A stretch of 64,000 bases of DNA from contig CALYLX010000083.1 in assembly GCA_944990035.1 (NCBI GenBank), positions 558,001 to 622,000 of the forward strand, read 5' to 3'. The position numbers were made by a program, and so were the translations under genes. The DNA comes from Clitopilus passeckerianus (taxonomy: Eukaryota > Basidiomycota > Agaricomycetes > Agaricales > Entolomataceae). This document shows positions 11,266 through 21,315 of the stretch, one piece after another. The stretch's first letter is position 1. The number at the start of each line of letters is the position of its first letter. Under the pieces are notes generated by a model. That model was given only the letters and a program-made list of their open reading frames with translations. It did no database searches and was not told the DNA's origin.

Positions 11266-12231
11266 TCAGCCCATGATGACATCGATGGTCTTGGTGGGCT
11301 GCAAAGTGCTTGAGCTGCTGTGAGTGGGGACTGGGCTTGCGCCATCGCAAATCGACTTCTTGTAGTTAGCGGAGAAGGTCCCATCGATAATTTGCACAGG
11401 GATGTCAGTGGCTTTGAGAAACTTGTTGGGCACAGGTGAGGAGGGCGGTCCATACTTAATGACCTCCGTGTCGGCGCGGACGAGGGTAGCAGAGCTTGAG
11501 GCATTGGATGAAGGAACCTCGTCGTTAGCTTCTAACTTTGCCTTGACGTCCTCGTCGTAGATGAATTTGATGATATCGGGGTACGAAAGCTTGGCGGCCA
11601 TGAAGATCTTCATGAGGTTGTCCTTCATGATATCCCATCGCTTGCGATCCTGCTCGTCCTGGAGCTTGTCCTTAGCTGCTTGACTGTGGTCGTCGGGGAT
11701 CAAGGTGATGCGGCAGACGGGGCGGCCACCTGTTTTCGAGGGGAAGGTCGCCCACTCGGCATTGGGGTAGTTCTTGATCTCTCGTGGAGTGCACATTTCC
11801 TCGAAGGACATGTCGGTAGGGCATGGGGCGGAGACTTGGTAGAAATGTCCGACGGCACTTCTGCGTTGGAGAGGTTTACGGGTGGGGACTGTGGCGTAAG
11901 GGATAGAAACGGGGGAAGGTGGGGGCGTCATATCTTCATCTTGCTCGACGTAAATACCCATTTGCCGCTCGAGATCACTGAGCTCGGTGAGGTCGGAATC
12001 GTCGTGGTAGTAACGGAGCAGCTCAGGACCTGTAAGGCCTGGGGGTGGCATCTCTCGATATAACCCTTTTAGATGGGAGGGAACAGGGATAGGCTTGGAG
12101 ATCGGCCCTCCGTTCCCATCTTCAGGAGAGAGGATGACGCTGACGTTCTGCTGAGACAACGCCTTGAAGATTCCGATGACGTTGCCCGCTTTTTCACCAA
12201 GCTTCCTCTGTCCACGAGTGAGCGCAGGCAT
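11266..12231 (-). CDS. hypothetical protein, single exon
   Basis: Intronless 321-aa frame from ATG 12231, unusual here where most genes have many introns. Features: a basic N-terminus (TRGQRKLGEKAGN), an acidic Asp/Glu-rich stretch (about 90-115), Pro-rich linkers, and a helical charged middle (QAAKDKLQDEQDRKRWDIMKD) followed by DIIKFIYDEDVKAKLE. No signal peptide or membrane segment. I do not recognise the family. It diverges from the WW-domain gene over 519 bp and may share regulation with it. Confidence 0.75.
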   Translation of the reverse strand: MPALTRGQRKLGEKAGNVIGIFKALSQQNVSVILSPEDGNGGPISKPIPVPSHLKGLYREMPPPGLTGPELLRYYHDDSDLTELSDLERQMGIYVEQDEDMTPPPSPVSIPYATVPTRKPLQRRSAVGHFYQVSAPCPTDMSFEEMCTPREIKNYPNAEWATFPSKTGGRPVCRITLIPDDHSQAAKDKLQDEQDRKRWDIMKDNLMKIFMAAKLSYPDIIKFIYDEDVKAKLEANDEVPSSNASSSATLVRADTEVIKYGPPSSPVPNKFLKATDIPVQIIDGTFSANYKKSICDGASPVPTHSSSSTLQPTKTIDVIMG

Positions 12232-12750
12232 GATGCAAGTAGCAGAGAGTAGAAGATAGGACTAGTTCGGTTTATGAGGAGAGTGCTGGTTTGGAGCGAT
12301 GGATGGTTGTTGGACGAAAAGCCACAGAAACGTCGCTTCATATACCAAGTCCAGAGGTCAGTAGCTTTGAAATTGAAGGGGGCTATGGCCATAGAGCCAC
12401 CTGTGCTTTGGCCATCCCAGGATATGGCAAGGCTACACGTTAAGCTTCAAAGTCGTCAAGGAAGTCCCATTGTCATGGCCGCTTTGATATGTCGATGCCA
12501 GTGGCATTTTTTCGCTTTGGCTGTATGTCTCATTATGCTTGGGCCAGCAACAGGGGAGAGTAGCGATGCCACCGTATCAGAAGGTAGGCCTTTTTCGGGT
12601 GGATGAATGAGAAAAGAGCACTGCGCCACCACAGGAAACAAGAGAACACCGTTAACGTGATGGAGTCACAGTACCCAAGCGCTGACAAATATGTTACTTG
12701 TGACATTCCGTTCCACATCCTTGACGCCGTGCACCAGGCCGACGACGACA
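12232..12750. other. divergent intergenic region
   Basis: Separates the starts of the orphan protein (-) and the WW-domain gene (+). No further gene; likely a bidirectional promoter. Confidence 0.5.
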
Positions 12751-13636
12751 ATGACAAAGCAAGAGAAGACGACCAAAGCCACCGTAGAGGATGCCAGCGA
12801 CGAGGAAGACAACGGCGGAGTGAAGAAACAAGTGCCGAATTCACAAGCCTCCAAAGCCCAGTCCAGGTCTTCGGAAGTGAAGGCAGGGACCTCCGCAACC
12901 TCGAAGGAAGATTCTTCAGACAATTCGAGGGATAACGACAAAGGGGAAGGAGGGTCAAACCTAGGAGAGGATGTATCAACCATTGGAGCATCGTCAAATC
13001 CATGGCAGGCGATATTCTCGCCGCAATATAATGCCTATTATTTCTACAATGCTGAGACGCAGGAAACGACATGGGAGAACCCTCTTGCTGGCGCTGCGGG
13101 AGGATCTTCTTCAACCGCTACCCCAGCTCCGGCTGCTGGTTCTGAAGAAGCTAAGGCCGACGAACCTTCGAGCACTGGTGGATTCGCTAATCAACTGCAT
13201 GACGCTGCTCTTGCGGCTGGGATCGACCCTGCGTTGGCTCATCTAGACCCGACACTTATGGCCACTATTGGAGGTGCTGGTGGTGCCTCAGGGTCTGGCC
13301 TCCCTCCAAGTTTCACAGCCAAGTTCAATGCTCGGACAGGTCAATTTACGCGTCCTGATGGCAGGGACCCTACCCATCTTTCAGAACACGCACGAGCTCA
13401 ACGGATGAGCGAGTTCTACTTCGATGTCAACGGCTGGCAGGAACAGCTTGCAGAGCAGGGTGGGAGCATACAGGGGCCAGAGGAAAGTCGGAAGAGGAAA
13501 CGACCGTCTAAGAAAGACCTGGTTAGTTCGACTTTTTTCATTCTTGACATGTTCCTGACTGAAGCCTTTACAGGAGCGATTTAAGGAGCAGAAAAAGCAA
13601 AAGAAGATTGCCAAAACTGCTTGGTTGCGGACATAA
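12751..13636 (+). CDS. WW-domain protein
   Basis: Two exons, 12751-13521 and 13574-13636; 277 aa. Residues ~1-80 are an acidic, Ser/Lys-rich disordered region. One WW domain lies at about 85-115 (WQAIFSPQYNAYYFYNAE, then TTWENPL) with both Trp and the Tyr pair, so Pro-motif binding should be kept. A conserved C-terminal block (FNARTGQFTRPDG, then HARAQRMSEFYFDV, and the Lys-rich end FKEQKKQKKIAKTAWLRT) is recovered only after splicing. This arrangement occurs in small basidiomycete WW proteins thought to act in nuclear RNA or transcription processes; the role is inferred. ATG 12751 is preferred over the upstream TTG of the same frame. Confidence 0.85.
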
Positions 13637-14490
13637 CCTCTACGAAGGTCTTTTGCAATCACAGGCTTGCAAAGCCTTGCCTTGAAGCCTTAGCAAAACT
13701 GGAGATTTGACTACCATCCGACTATTGCCTCCAGATACCTTATACAGGGTCCACCCGCAACATTCCCAACAGACGCTGTGGTAGGACCGAACTCCTTCCA
13801 TACTCTCGACTCGGACTAGATTCGATAGATGCTTATTAACAGCTTCCGCTCTTGTGCGTCATCTTCTCTACGCAAATGACGAATAATATATGTGTTTCAA
13901 GTTCATTCTGTTCATTGTAAGCCGCCAAAACCGAAGTGAACACCTGCCCACACCCAAATGGGCGCGAGCTCACACCCTGCTATGCCAGTCATGGGAATGT
14001 CATGCCGACTTCTGTCGTTTGACAGTGACTTTGGGAGTGTTGTATCGCTGGTTCTGATGATTGTGCACCATGACGAATGTCGTATCTCTACGTTCTTCAG
14101 TACAAACCTGAAGAACATCAGACCATATGGAAGGTTGCCGCACTGGCAGAGACTTGACGTGATCTACGCGATCCCGCAGATCCGGTTTACCAAATTCGGT
14201 ATATCAACACCAATACTCATGACCGGGTTCTGTCACTTACATCGCCTTTGGCAGTTGACTGGAAGAATTAGACAGATATCAGATCCTATGACTGATGCTT
14301 CCGAGGGGCTTTATGTTTAGACTGACTTCGGTCATAATCAGAATTCTGCCTTCGATCCCCTTCCCTGTTCTCCCTCACTCTTCTTCTCCATAGGCACTTC
14401 CCTGAACTGAAGGTGTCTTCCGCAAGTATCTCCTGGGAAATACACGGCCCCATCCATTCTGCGCAAGGTCGGAAAGAGGTTTTCGTCGCA
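13637..14490. other. intergenic with duplicated block
   Basis: No gene. Bases ~14140-14330 resemble 20745-20900 (shared stretches such as GATCCGGTTTAC versus AATCCGGTTTAC, CATGACCGGGTTCTGTCACT versus AATGACCGGGCTTTGTCACT, CTGATGCTTCCG in both). The block lies upstream of DUF6533 copies 1 and 2, so the duplication unit included 5' flanking DNA. Confidence 0.65.
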
Positions 14491-16175
14491 ATGCCGAGCT
14501 ATCCTCTAAGTGAGGCGGATCTGCAAACCTAGTAAGCCTAGCCATTCCAAGGAGACAGAAATACTACTACTCTAACCTCAGTGCAGCCAAGTACTATTGC
14601 GCTATCGTCTCAATATGTCAGTCTAGTTGACGCAACCTGATCCACACCACTTACTGAAAGTTGGTCAACAGCCCTCCTGCTTTACGAGTACTTTATCACG
14701 CTATCGATGGAGATTGAGAGATTCTGGCAGGTCCCACGCCTCTCTTTGCCTGTGTTCCTGTTCTTTGTCAACCGATATATCACAATCCTTGGACATTTCC
14801 CCGTGATGCTTGAATACTTTTGGAGTTCATCATCTCCCAGAAAAACCGAGGTAGGCACGCTCAGCATTCTTGTAGTATTTACATGTCTTTGACCACCGTG
14901 ACTTAGATGTGGGTTTTTTTGTGTATTGACCCGGATTTCGCTGACCGATCGATGAAGCTGCCGTTACTTGGAATCCTATCACGCTTATTTTGTCCTTTGT
15001 GTCCAGGTGTATATCGCGGGTACGTTGTCCGCCGGGAATGAGAATGATCTCGATTCATACCACGCTCGTTTAGCTCTTCTTATCTTAAGAATGTATGCAC
15101 TCTATGACAGAAAAAAGTCCGTTCTGGCTCTATATCTTGCCGTGGCTTCTGGCGGTTTTGCGGTGGGATCGGTAAGTCCTCCGCTGGGACCATAGAGAGA
15201 ACTGATTCGATCCAAGCTCTTGGCAGTGGCTTATTCTTGCTGGAAAAGAGAAGGGTCCGAAGGAGCCATATCTTATTCCCCATGGCTGCCCGGTATTCTT
15301 TGAGCAGGATCGGTGAGTCTCTGAAGCCGGCGGCAATATTTACATTGATTGCTCACCAGTCTTCAGAGCCAATCGTGAGTAACCTGTTCGAGCTCATGAG
15401 CCGACAGCTACCGAAATTAACCGTACTCGTCACAGGGCTTGCTGGGGCATGGTGTTGTCTGCTGGTGTTCGACATTCTCGTCTTTGCCTTGACGTTGTAC
15501 AAGTCGATTCGGAATTATCAGGCTCTTCGATCAGTACGAATGAACCGATCCCCCAATATCTTGGCCATCATGCTGCGAGACGGTGGGCAGTTCTTTCATG
15601 TCGTAACTACACTCACTAATGGAGCGCTGGCTGTAGGAGCGCTCTATTTCAGGTGATTAAGAACCTTTTTCACTGATAGTACTCGAAGCCAATCCGTTCT
15701 TCAGCGCTATGATCGTATGTAATATTGCCAATATCCTGACCTTCATAGTAAGTGCTCCCTACGAGATATAATCCCAAACCACTGATTACCTCTATCCAGT
15801 ACGGACGCGTAAGTGCTGCATGCATGGTGCAGAGGCACAAGTCAGGTTGACAGCAACAATAGGCCTTCGTTAAAGGAGCCACCGCAATTGTGACGAACAC
15901 GCAAGTTTAAGTCGACACTCTCTATAGGCAAAGGTCCTGACCTCTATAGCAGCGTTTCTTCCATCTTGATTTCAAGGCTCATGCTCAATCTTCGTGATCC
16001 CAAGTTGTCGAATCCAGTGACCTACTATCCGGGTGTCATCACAACTGTTGCCTTCAGGCATCCAACGACACACATTTTATCCGCAGCGCCTGGACATTCC
16101 TCACACACTTTTCATGATGGAACCATCTGGGTTGAAAGCCATGAGGAGCATGAGCTGGGCGAGCGCAGCGCGTGA
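14491..16175 (+). CDS. DUF6533 membrane protein, copy 1
   Basis: Fourteen exons: 14491-14531, 14582-14616, 14672-14850, 14907-14908 (2 nt), 14958-15019, 15074-15171, 15227-15312, 15367-15374 (8 nt), 15436-15582, 15637-15652, 15705-15747, 15800-15808 (9 nt), 15863-15900, 15953-16175; 328 aa. The N-terminal DUF6533 domain (SLLLYEYFITL through FWQVPR to NRYITILGHFPVMLEYFW) is followed by further hydrophobic helices (LLILRMYALYDRKKS; LAGAWCCLLVFDILVFALT) and a polar tail after the conserved SSILISRLMLNLRDPK. This looks like a multi-pass membrane protein; the family has no known function. Exon 13 ends on a GC donor (GCAAGT at 15901), whereas copies 2 and 3 use GT. Exon lengths equal those of the other two copies except one extra codon in exon 9. 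Confidence 0.85.
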
Positions 16176-17146
16176 ATCAGGAAGGACGATCCCAGTGACT
16201 TTAGTATGGGTCATGTGTGTGGGGATGCTTCTTGTAGAACAATGATAGGACGATGTGCATTGGATATACACTTACGCAAGAGTACTAGCAGGGCAGGAAT
16301 ACTACTAATCTAACCTCAGTGCAGCTGGAGAATCTATCAAGGCCACTTTCCAGAATGACGGAGCGACTAGCTCTTTCGATTGCAGCTCACCTGTAGCGTG
16401 AGTACCCAGCTACAAACCAGCGCCGAAGCCCGCGAAGCCCTCGTTTCTATTTGTCAGGTCGACCGACCTTGAAACCTCAAATCCGGAAGGTTCAGAATGG
16501 CCGTTAGAGGTGAAGAACATGATTCTGCAGCCGCCATGGAAGTGGATGCTGCAGACGCTGCAGACGATCTTCCCTCCTCCTCAGGATCACTTCTCTCAAG
16601 GACACTAGGGCTGCATGAAGATAGCCCGGCGTTGGCACCATTCCTCGGCACACAAGTTACCCGCAGAGGAATCAAAATATGTGAGGAGGACGTCGACTTC
16701 AAAGACGGTCTAGGCAAAGCCTTCTTGGCAGATGCACTATTCCCATCACAGCGACTTCAGTCCCTCTCGGGCTGGAGCCCTCGATGACCCTCTGATAGAG
16801 GACACCAATAAGCAAGGGAGCGAGCACCCTGAGACCAGGTTATCTGGCGCCAGTCTTGACGCCCAATCAATTGCGCTGCATGAAGACGGAAGAAATCGTC
16901 GCGTCCACTTCTCGACACGACTGGTTGTGACGGATCGCAGTTTTTGGATACCCCTAAGTGAGATAGAGATTCATACTTCCCTTGGAAAGTATGCTAATCA
17001 CAAACCTTTCATTTAACTAAAAGAGGAGGGTCAAAGGCTATGCACAAATGGATGCTTTCTGTGGATTCACCGGCCTACGTACGTTCATCCCGTAATTGCT
17101 ACTTTTTCCTCCTAATAAAGTGCCATTGCTCTAGAGCCACCATGTT
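16176..17146. other. region with a repeat remnant and an unplaced open frame
   Basis: At 16293-16320 the sequence AATACTACTAATCTAACCTC (plus AGTGCAGC) repeats, with two changes, the end of intron 1 and start of exon 2 of copy 1 (14559-14586), a trace of another partial duplication. An ATG frame at 16497-16787 (96 codons, Ala/Asp/Ser-rich) and an overlapping frame to 17016 look compositionally coding but show no known motif and no splice path that joins them. Confidence 0.4.
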
Positions 17147-17814
17147 TCAACCGTCCAGATCCTTGTTCGTGGTACCTGTAACCAACTGGTGAGATTTCGA
17201 GACGATATGCAGATACGTTCCACACAGACCACCAAGAGCTGCTGCGCCGAATAGTTCGGCAGTATTGTGTAAATCTGCGTTCAATTCCTTCTCTGTGTCT
17301 CTTCTGGCCTTCTCTCGTGGGTCAAGTACTTCATCTGAGTCGCAGTCGACATCTCCAGTGGCTATGGCTGCTCCCTTTGCTGCCTCTTTCTCGGCCAGCT
17401 TCGCCTTGAGAGTGCCCTTCTTTTCCTTGTTCTTCTGTCGATCCCGGAGAATTTCATCTATCGTACGATTGTCCCTCTTGACTGTGTTCCCATTTATCAG
17501 GGTAATCGTCATTGAAGCTAGTCGCTGTCTGTCAGACTTCGAGCTGTCGCCCGCAGCTGCAGAGGCCTCGGACGATTCGTGCCAGTCGCTCTGCAAGTGA
17601 CATGAAGTGAGAGATTTTCGATTAAAGTAGAAATATAGAGACATACGACTGGCTCGTCTTCATCCTCGTCTTCATTCTCCGACTTTGTTTTACCCTTCAC
17701 GGGAACCTTTTTGGCCGGGGGTGCGGCGGGTGTATCGCTCTCGAATTCCTCTAAAAATAAGTTTCAGCAGCCATCAGCGTCCAAATAAAATGTTATTCTG
17801 TCCCAGTCAGACAT
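17147..17814 (-). pseudogene. eIF3 subunit J, truncated copy
   Basis: Exons 17750-17647, 17590-17230 and 17175-17147, with a first exon at 17814 (MSDWD). The protein shows the eIF3j hallmarks: EFESDTPAAPPAKKV, an acidic Glu/Asp run, KKGTLKAKLAEKEAAK, LDPREKARRDTEKELNADL and ELFGAAALGG. In a normal eIF3j this is only the N-terminal half; here a stop follows GTTNKDLDG and the C-terminal half, which contacts the 40S decoding centre, is missing. The exon 1 donor is also lost: GAC is followed by AGAATAAC where GT is expected. eIF3j is an essential-type translation factor, so a full copy must exist elsewhere. This is a partial duplicate. Confidence 0.75.
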
Positions 17815-18741
17815 CTTGAGCAGCTGAACGACCAATTAGTTTTGAGACTTGGGGATGTGGCCAGTGCTGCGCATGGCAGATTACGAGTCCGGAGTTTTCC
17901 TTTCAGCTCGGCGCCTCCAATCGTGGCCCGTTACAGTTATAGCCAAAGCCTCAAATCGTTAATAAGGCTTCTAGTCACATTTTGTAGATCGCGTCTCGCT
18001 ACGTTCTGAAGGTTAGGCTGCCGTTCCAGTTGTAATTGTTGTGTTATCGTGATGGAGAGCAGCAAAGATATATCAAGTTGGTACTAAGCAAGTCTGTGAG
18101 CTCAGAAATGACCATAAACCGTCATTGACTGGCACACCGGGACACGCTTCTCATGCAGACGTTTCTTTCGCGGTCAATTCGTCGTGGATTCATCCCATAG
18201 GGAAAATTACTCCTACGGCTTATCAGCAGCGTGGTATATGAGGGATTTCAGGTACCAAAATAGTGTAGAATTATCTTATTGAAAGGTCCAAGGCCGTGAA
18301 GACGCCATCCACATGCGACTCGCTGGCATTCGTATAGTATGAATGCAAGATGCAGCTCGGCGAACAAGCCGAGGTGATCACAACAGGGTGAACCACGCGG
18401 TGCATTGCTATATGAAGCTTTTACACCGAAGCCATCACGGACGAAACAACAAAGAAGGAAATGCGAACTAACCGAGCCAGTAATATGCGTACAACGTAAG
18501 CATTAGTGATGCAGACGACCGCGTAAAGGACCTCAGGAGAAAAAGGACTCCTCTTCCGTAAACTCCAGAGTCCAGACTCGTAATCTAGCGGTTGCAATCA
18601 AAGTCGATAAGGGTCGGATAATTGTTGGGCGAAATTATTTCCGTATTCCGATCAGACCTTCCGATCTAATCACGCTCTCAACTTCAAGGTGTGCTAGCTC
18701 TGCTATTATTCTCTGTGTGCGCTAACATATCACCGAGTCAG
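17815..18741. other. intergenic, no gene supported
   Basis: AT-mixed sequence without long frames. It would contain the first exon of COQ9 if that gene is complete, but I find no convincing ATG exon encoding a mitochondrial presequence. Confidence 0.5.
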
Positions 18742-19527
18742 CGCCTGCCCCAGCCTGCTCTCCCACTTGTCAGAACATACGGTTTTACAAGACAAGCTCT
18801 TGCCAACGCTGCGCTTGCACTACCCTCTGAGGAGGCACATGCAGAATCTCTTTCCGACACTGCTGCCTCTGCTCTTTTTGGAGAAGGAGATGCTGCACCG
18901 GTGGGCCTCGTCGATGCATGGCGGGGTGGAGGAATAAATGAAATAAGATCTGCACCGAAAGGCTCTACACTGAAAGAAGTTTTGTCCACACGACTTCAAT
19001 ACGGTGAGCCTGTCTTCAGACACCTTCCTCAGGTGTGTACTCGTTTTAGGCTCAGCTTCTCGTACTAATTGGAGAGCATAGGCATTTGCTCTGATGACTG
19101 CGTCCCGTTCCTTGTTGTCACCTCTGGACCATCGACCAGCCATTCGTCATGCTGGTGGCATTGCCGACGAGGCATGTTACACGTCGGGAGACGCGTCTTT
19201 GCTGGTGAGCTTGTTCGCACATCCTCTTGGGACATATGGTTGATCCTCAATATAGCTCGAATGGTATGCCAAACATGGCTCAGTAGCGACGGTTTACACA
19301 GCAGCAGGCAAGCACCATGATTGAGATTCATCAATACCGTTGTTAACCAGGATTGGACAGAACTACATCAGTTGACATCACCTCAGTCCGAGTCGGCGTA
19401 CCGGTTCTTGGACTCTCCCCTTGAGAGCTCTACCTCGTTAGAGAAGGCAATGAAGGAAACAGAAATGTTCGGTTCTTACATATTCAAGAGCTGCAGGGCT
19501 AATATCAGAAGTTCAGGTATATTCTAG
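18742..19527 (+). CDS. COQ9: COQ9-like ubiquinone biosynthesis protein, 5' end unresolved
   Basis: Exons 18742-19032, 19082-19204, 19256-19307, 19361-19527 join into 210 codons without a break. Recognised blocks: RTYGFTRQALANAALALP, SALFGEGDAA, RSAPKGSTLKEVLSTRLQYG, GGIADEACYTSGDASLLLEW, YAKHGSVATVYTAAELHQLT, and AYRFLDSPLE. These match fungal COQ9, a mitochondrial lipid-binding protein that presents coenzyme Q intermediates to COQ7. Exon 3 ends on a GC donor (GCAAGC, 19308). No start codon or mitochondrial presequence is visible 5' of an acceptor at 18740-18741; either exon 1 lies further upstream or the copy is 5'-truncated. Its position between eIF3j and transporter fragments makes truncation plausible. 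Lines of normal frame preservation argue it was functional recently. Confidence 0.7.
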
Positions 19528-19885
19528 GTAGTAGGTATCACACTAGTTCTAATATTTCCATCTGATTCGTTTCCTTCAAGCTTCGAAGTGTTGATTGCTA
19601 CAGTATCCGCGTCCTCATCATGGTCTCTTTCTAATGCCTTGGGTCAGCCAGGAACGCCGAGGCGAACTGACAGTGGCACTTGCTCAGCTTCTTTTATATC
19701 CAACCCAACATTTGGCCACGGGCGTTGTGGCGCATAGTGATTCCAATTACGAAGCCGCCAAAAAGTCTCTTGGGGTAGACAAAGGACCAGTCACTACGGA
19801 GACTTTTGTTAACCTTCCGCTTTATTCCACAGTAACATGAAATCCAGAGACATAATTTCAATCAAATTTAAGATCTCGCGGTATC
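19528..19885. other. no gene identified
   Basis: One open frame (19595-19840, 81 codons, TTG or internal start) ends in DKGPVTTETFVNLPLYSTVT but I do not recognise it and see no splice partners. Confidence 0.4.
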
Positions 19886-20479
19886 ATGAACATAAAACCT
19901 CTAGTAATGGTGGTTGTTTACTGGGCCTTAGGTATGTACGTTGGCGTTGCCCCAAGATCGTTTGCTGAAGAAATCTGTAGCTTTCATTGTTGGCTCCGCG
20001 ATCCCGTAAGTCCAGACCATAACTGGACTTATCGCCGCCATTGCTATCATGCAATTCAGCAACACCTTCCCTCCACTCTCACGCTTTGATTACGATGTCA
20101 TCATCGACGCAATGTCAGTGGATGTCCCGTACGTTCCGGGGAACGGCTCAAAGGGCCGTGTCGATAATTGGAGCCGGTGGTCGCGGTGGAAAAGAGTATG
20201 TGAATTTAGCGGTCTCGCCTGTTGGTGCTAATCGTTGTTCACAGGGACTCTTATCTGGGCAATGGTACTTCAAACTACTGAACCTCGTTATCGGTTTTGG
20301 AGGTCTAGCAATGGCTTGTTTAGGTGAATTCTTTGCGATATCGTTGTGAAAATAGTCGTTGATGACCTTTCTCAGATACGTGGGGTGCGACTTTGGGCAC
20401 TATTCCTATCAGCTCGAGTTGTGCCACTGATCTGCCTCACCCCCGATTTTATTACCATTGCCCCTCACAGACATTCTAA
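19886..20479 (+). pseudogene. amino-acid transporter (AAAP family), 3' fragment
   Basis: Only the C-terminal third is present. After splicing a 49-nt intron (GTATGT...TGTAG) the frame reads VYWALAFIVGSAIP, then a TAA stop at 20007-20009 where the family has Gln (CAA to TAA), then VQTITGLIAAIAIMQFSNTF, DAMSVDVPYVPGNG, WSRWSRWKR, and after a second intron GLLSGQWYFKLLNLVIGFGG. These are typical last transmembrane helices of fungal H+/amino-acid transporters. The N-terminal helices are absent and the tail is degenerate. A dead, truncated copy. Confidence 0.7.
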
Positions 20480-21315
20480 ACAATGCTTATCAGTTCGTCC
20501 CTTGTTAACTATTCCAATCGAGTCAAATAATCAATTACTGAGTCCACAGTGGTCACCACTTCGCCCACTCACGTCTCAGGCGTCATTTCTGAAGACTGTC
20601 ATGCGATCTATCCGATGTTCCGCAGATATTCAAGTTTTGAGTGGCCCCGCGTGCAGTCATCATGATCAGGCCAACATGGTCTTCGTCCTCCTTCACGAAC
20701 GAGGAAAACATCAAGTCACATTGAAGTCAGCTGCAAGGTCTTGGCACGATCGATGCGATCCTGCAAATCCGGTTTACTGTACATGGTATGTCAAGATCAA
20801 TATCAATGACCGGGCTTTGTCACTCAAATCGTCTTTGACTGGGCCTGACAGTTGGTGTGAAGAATCATACGGACATCTGCTGATGCTTCCGGATGGCATT
20901 GGGTATCCATAGCTCATACGGCTATTCAATGAAGGTCGCTTCTGTGATCTCGACAAAAGAACAACGTTCGGTATGAATAACCGCGCCAGAACCAGTTTTT
21001 CGATGACGAGGATATACCTTCCATCTCTCAATGTGCAAACTTGAGGTTCAGCTGAGGAAGAATTCCATCGTCTTGGGATAACCATCTGCAGTGGCGGAGC
21101 TGTGGGTCAGCGCAAGTTGGTGCCTGGCTGAACCCGGTCGGCATGGGATAAGAGGCTTGCTCAAGTCAGCGGTCTGCCATACCTTGTTCGTCTCTTCCCT
21201 CATCTTCCATCCCAATGGACCCCATCCGATAACTGAAGCCTCCTTCCGCCAGGAACGCTTAGAAAGCAACCGGTCCAAGACACAGTCTGCACAATCCCGT
21301 CAACCCTTTGCCGCA
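20480..21315. other. intergenic; carries duplicated 5' flank of DUF6533 copy 2
   Basis: Bases ~20745-20900 match the block upstream of copy 1 (14140-14330). No gene supported. Confidence 0.6.

Noticed and set aside
12456..13114. Minus-strand frames opposite the WW-domain gene
   Set aside because: No motif; the plus strand has a recognisable WW domain and a spliced conserved C-terminus.
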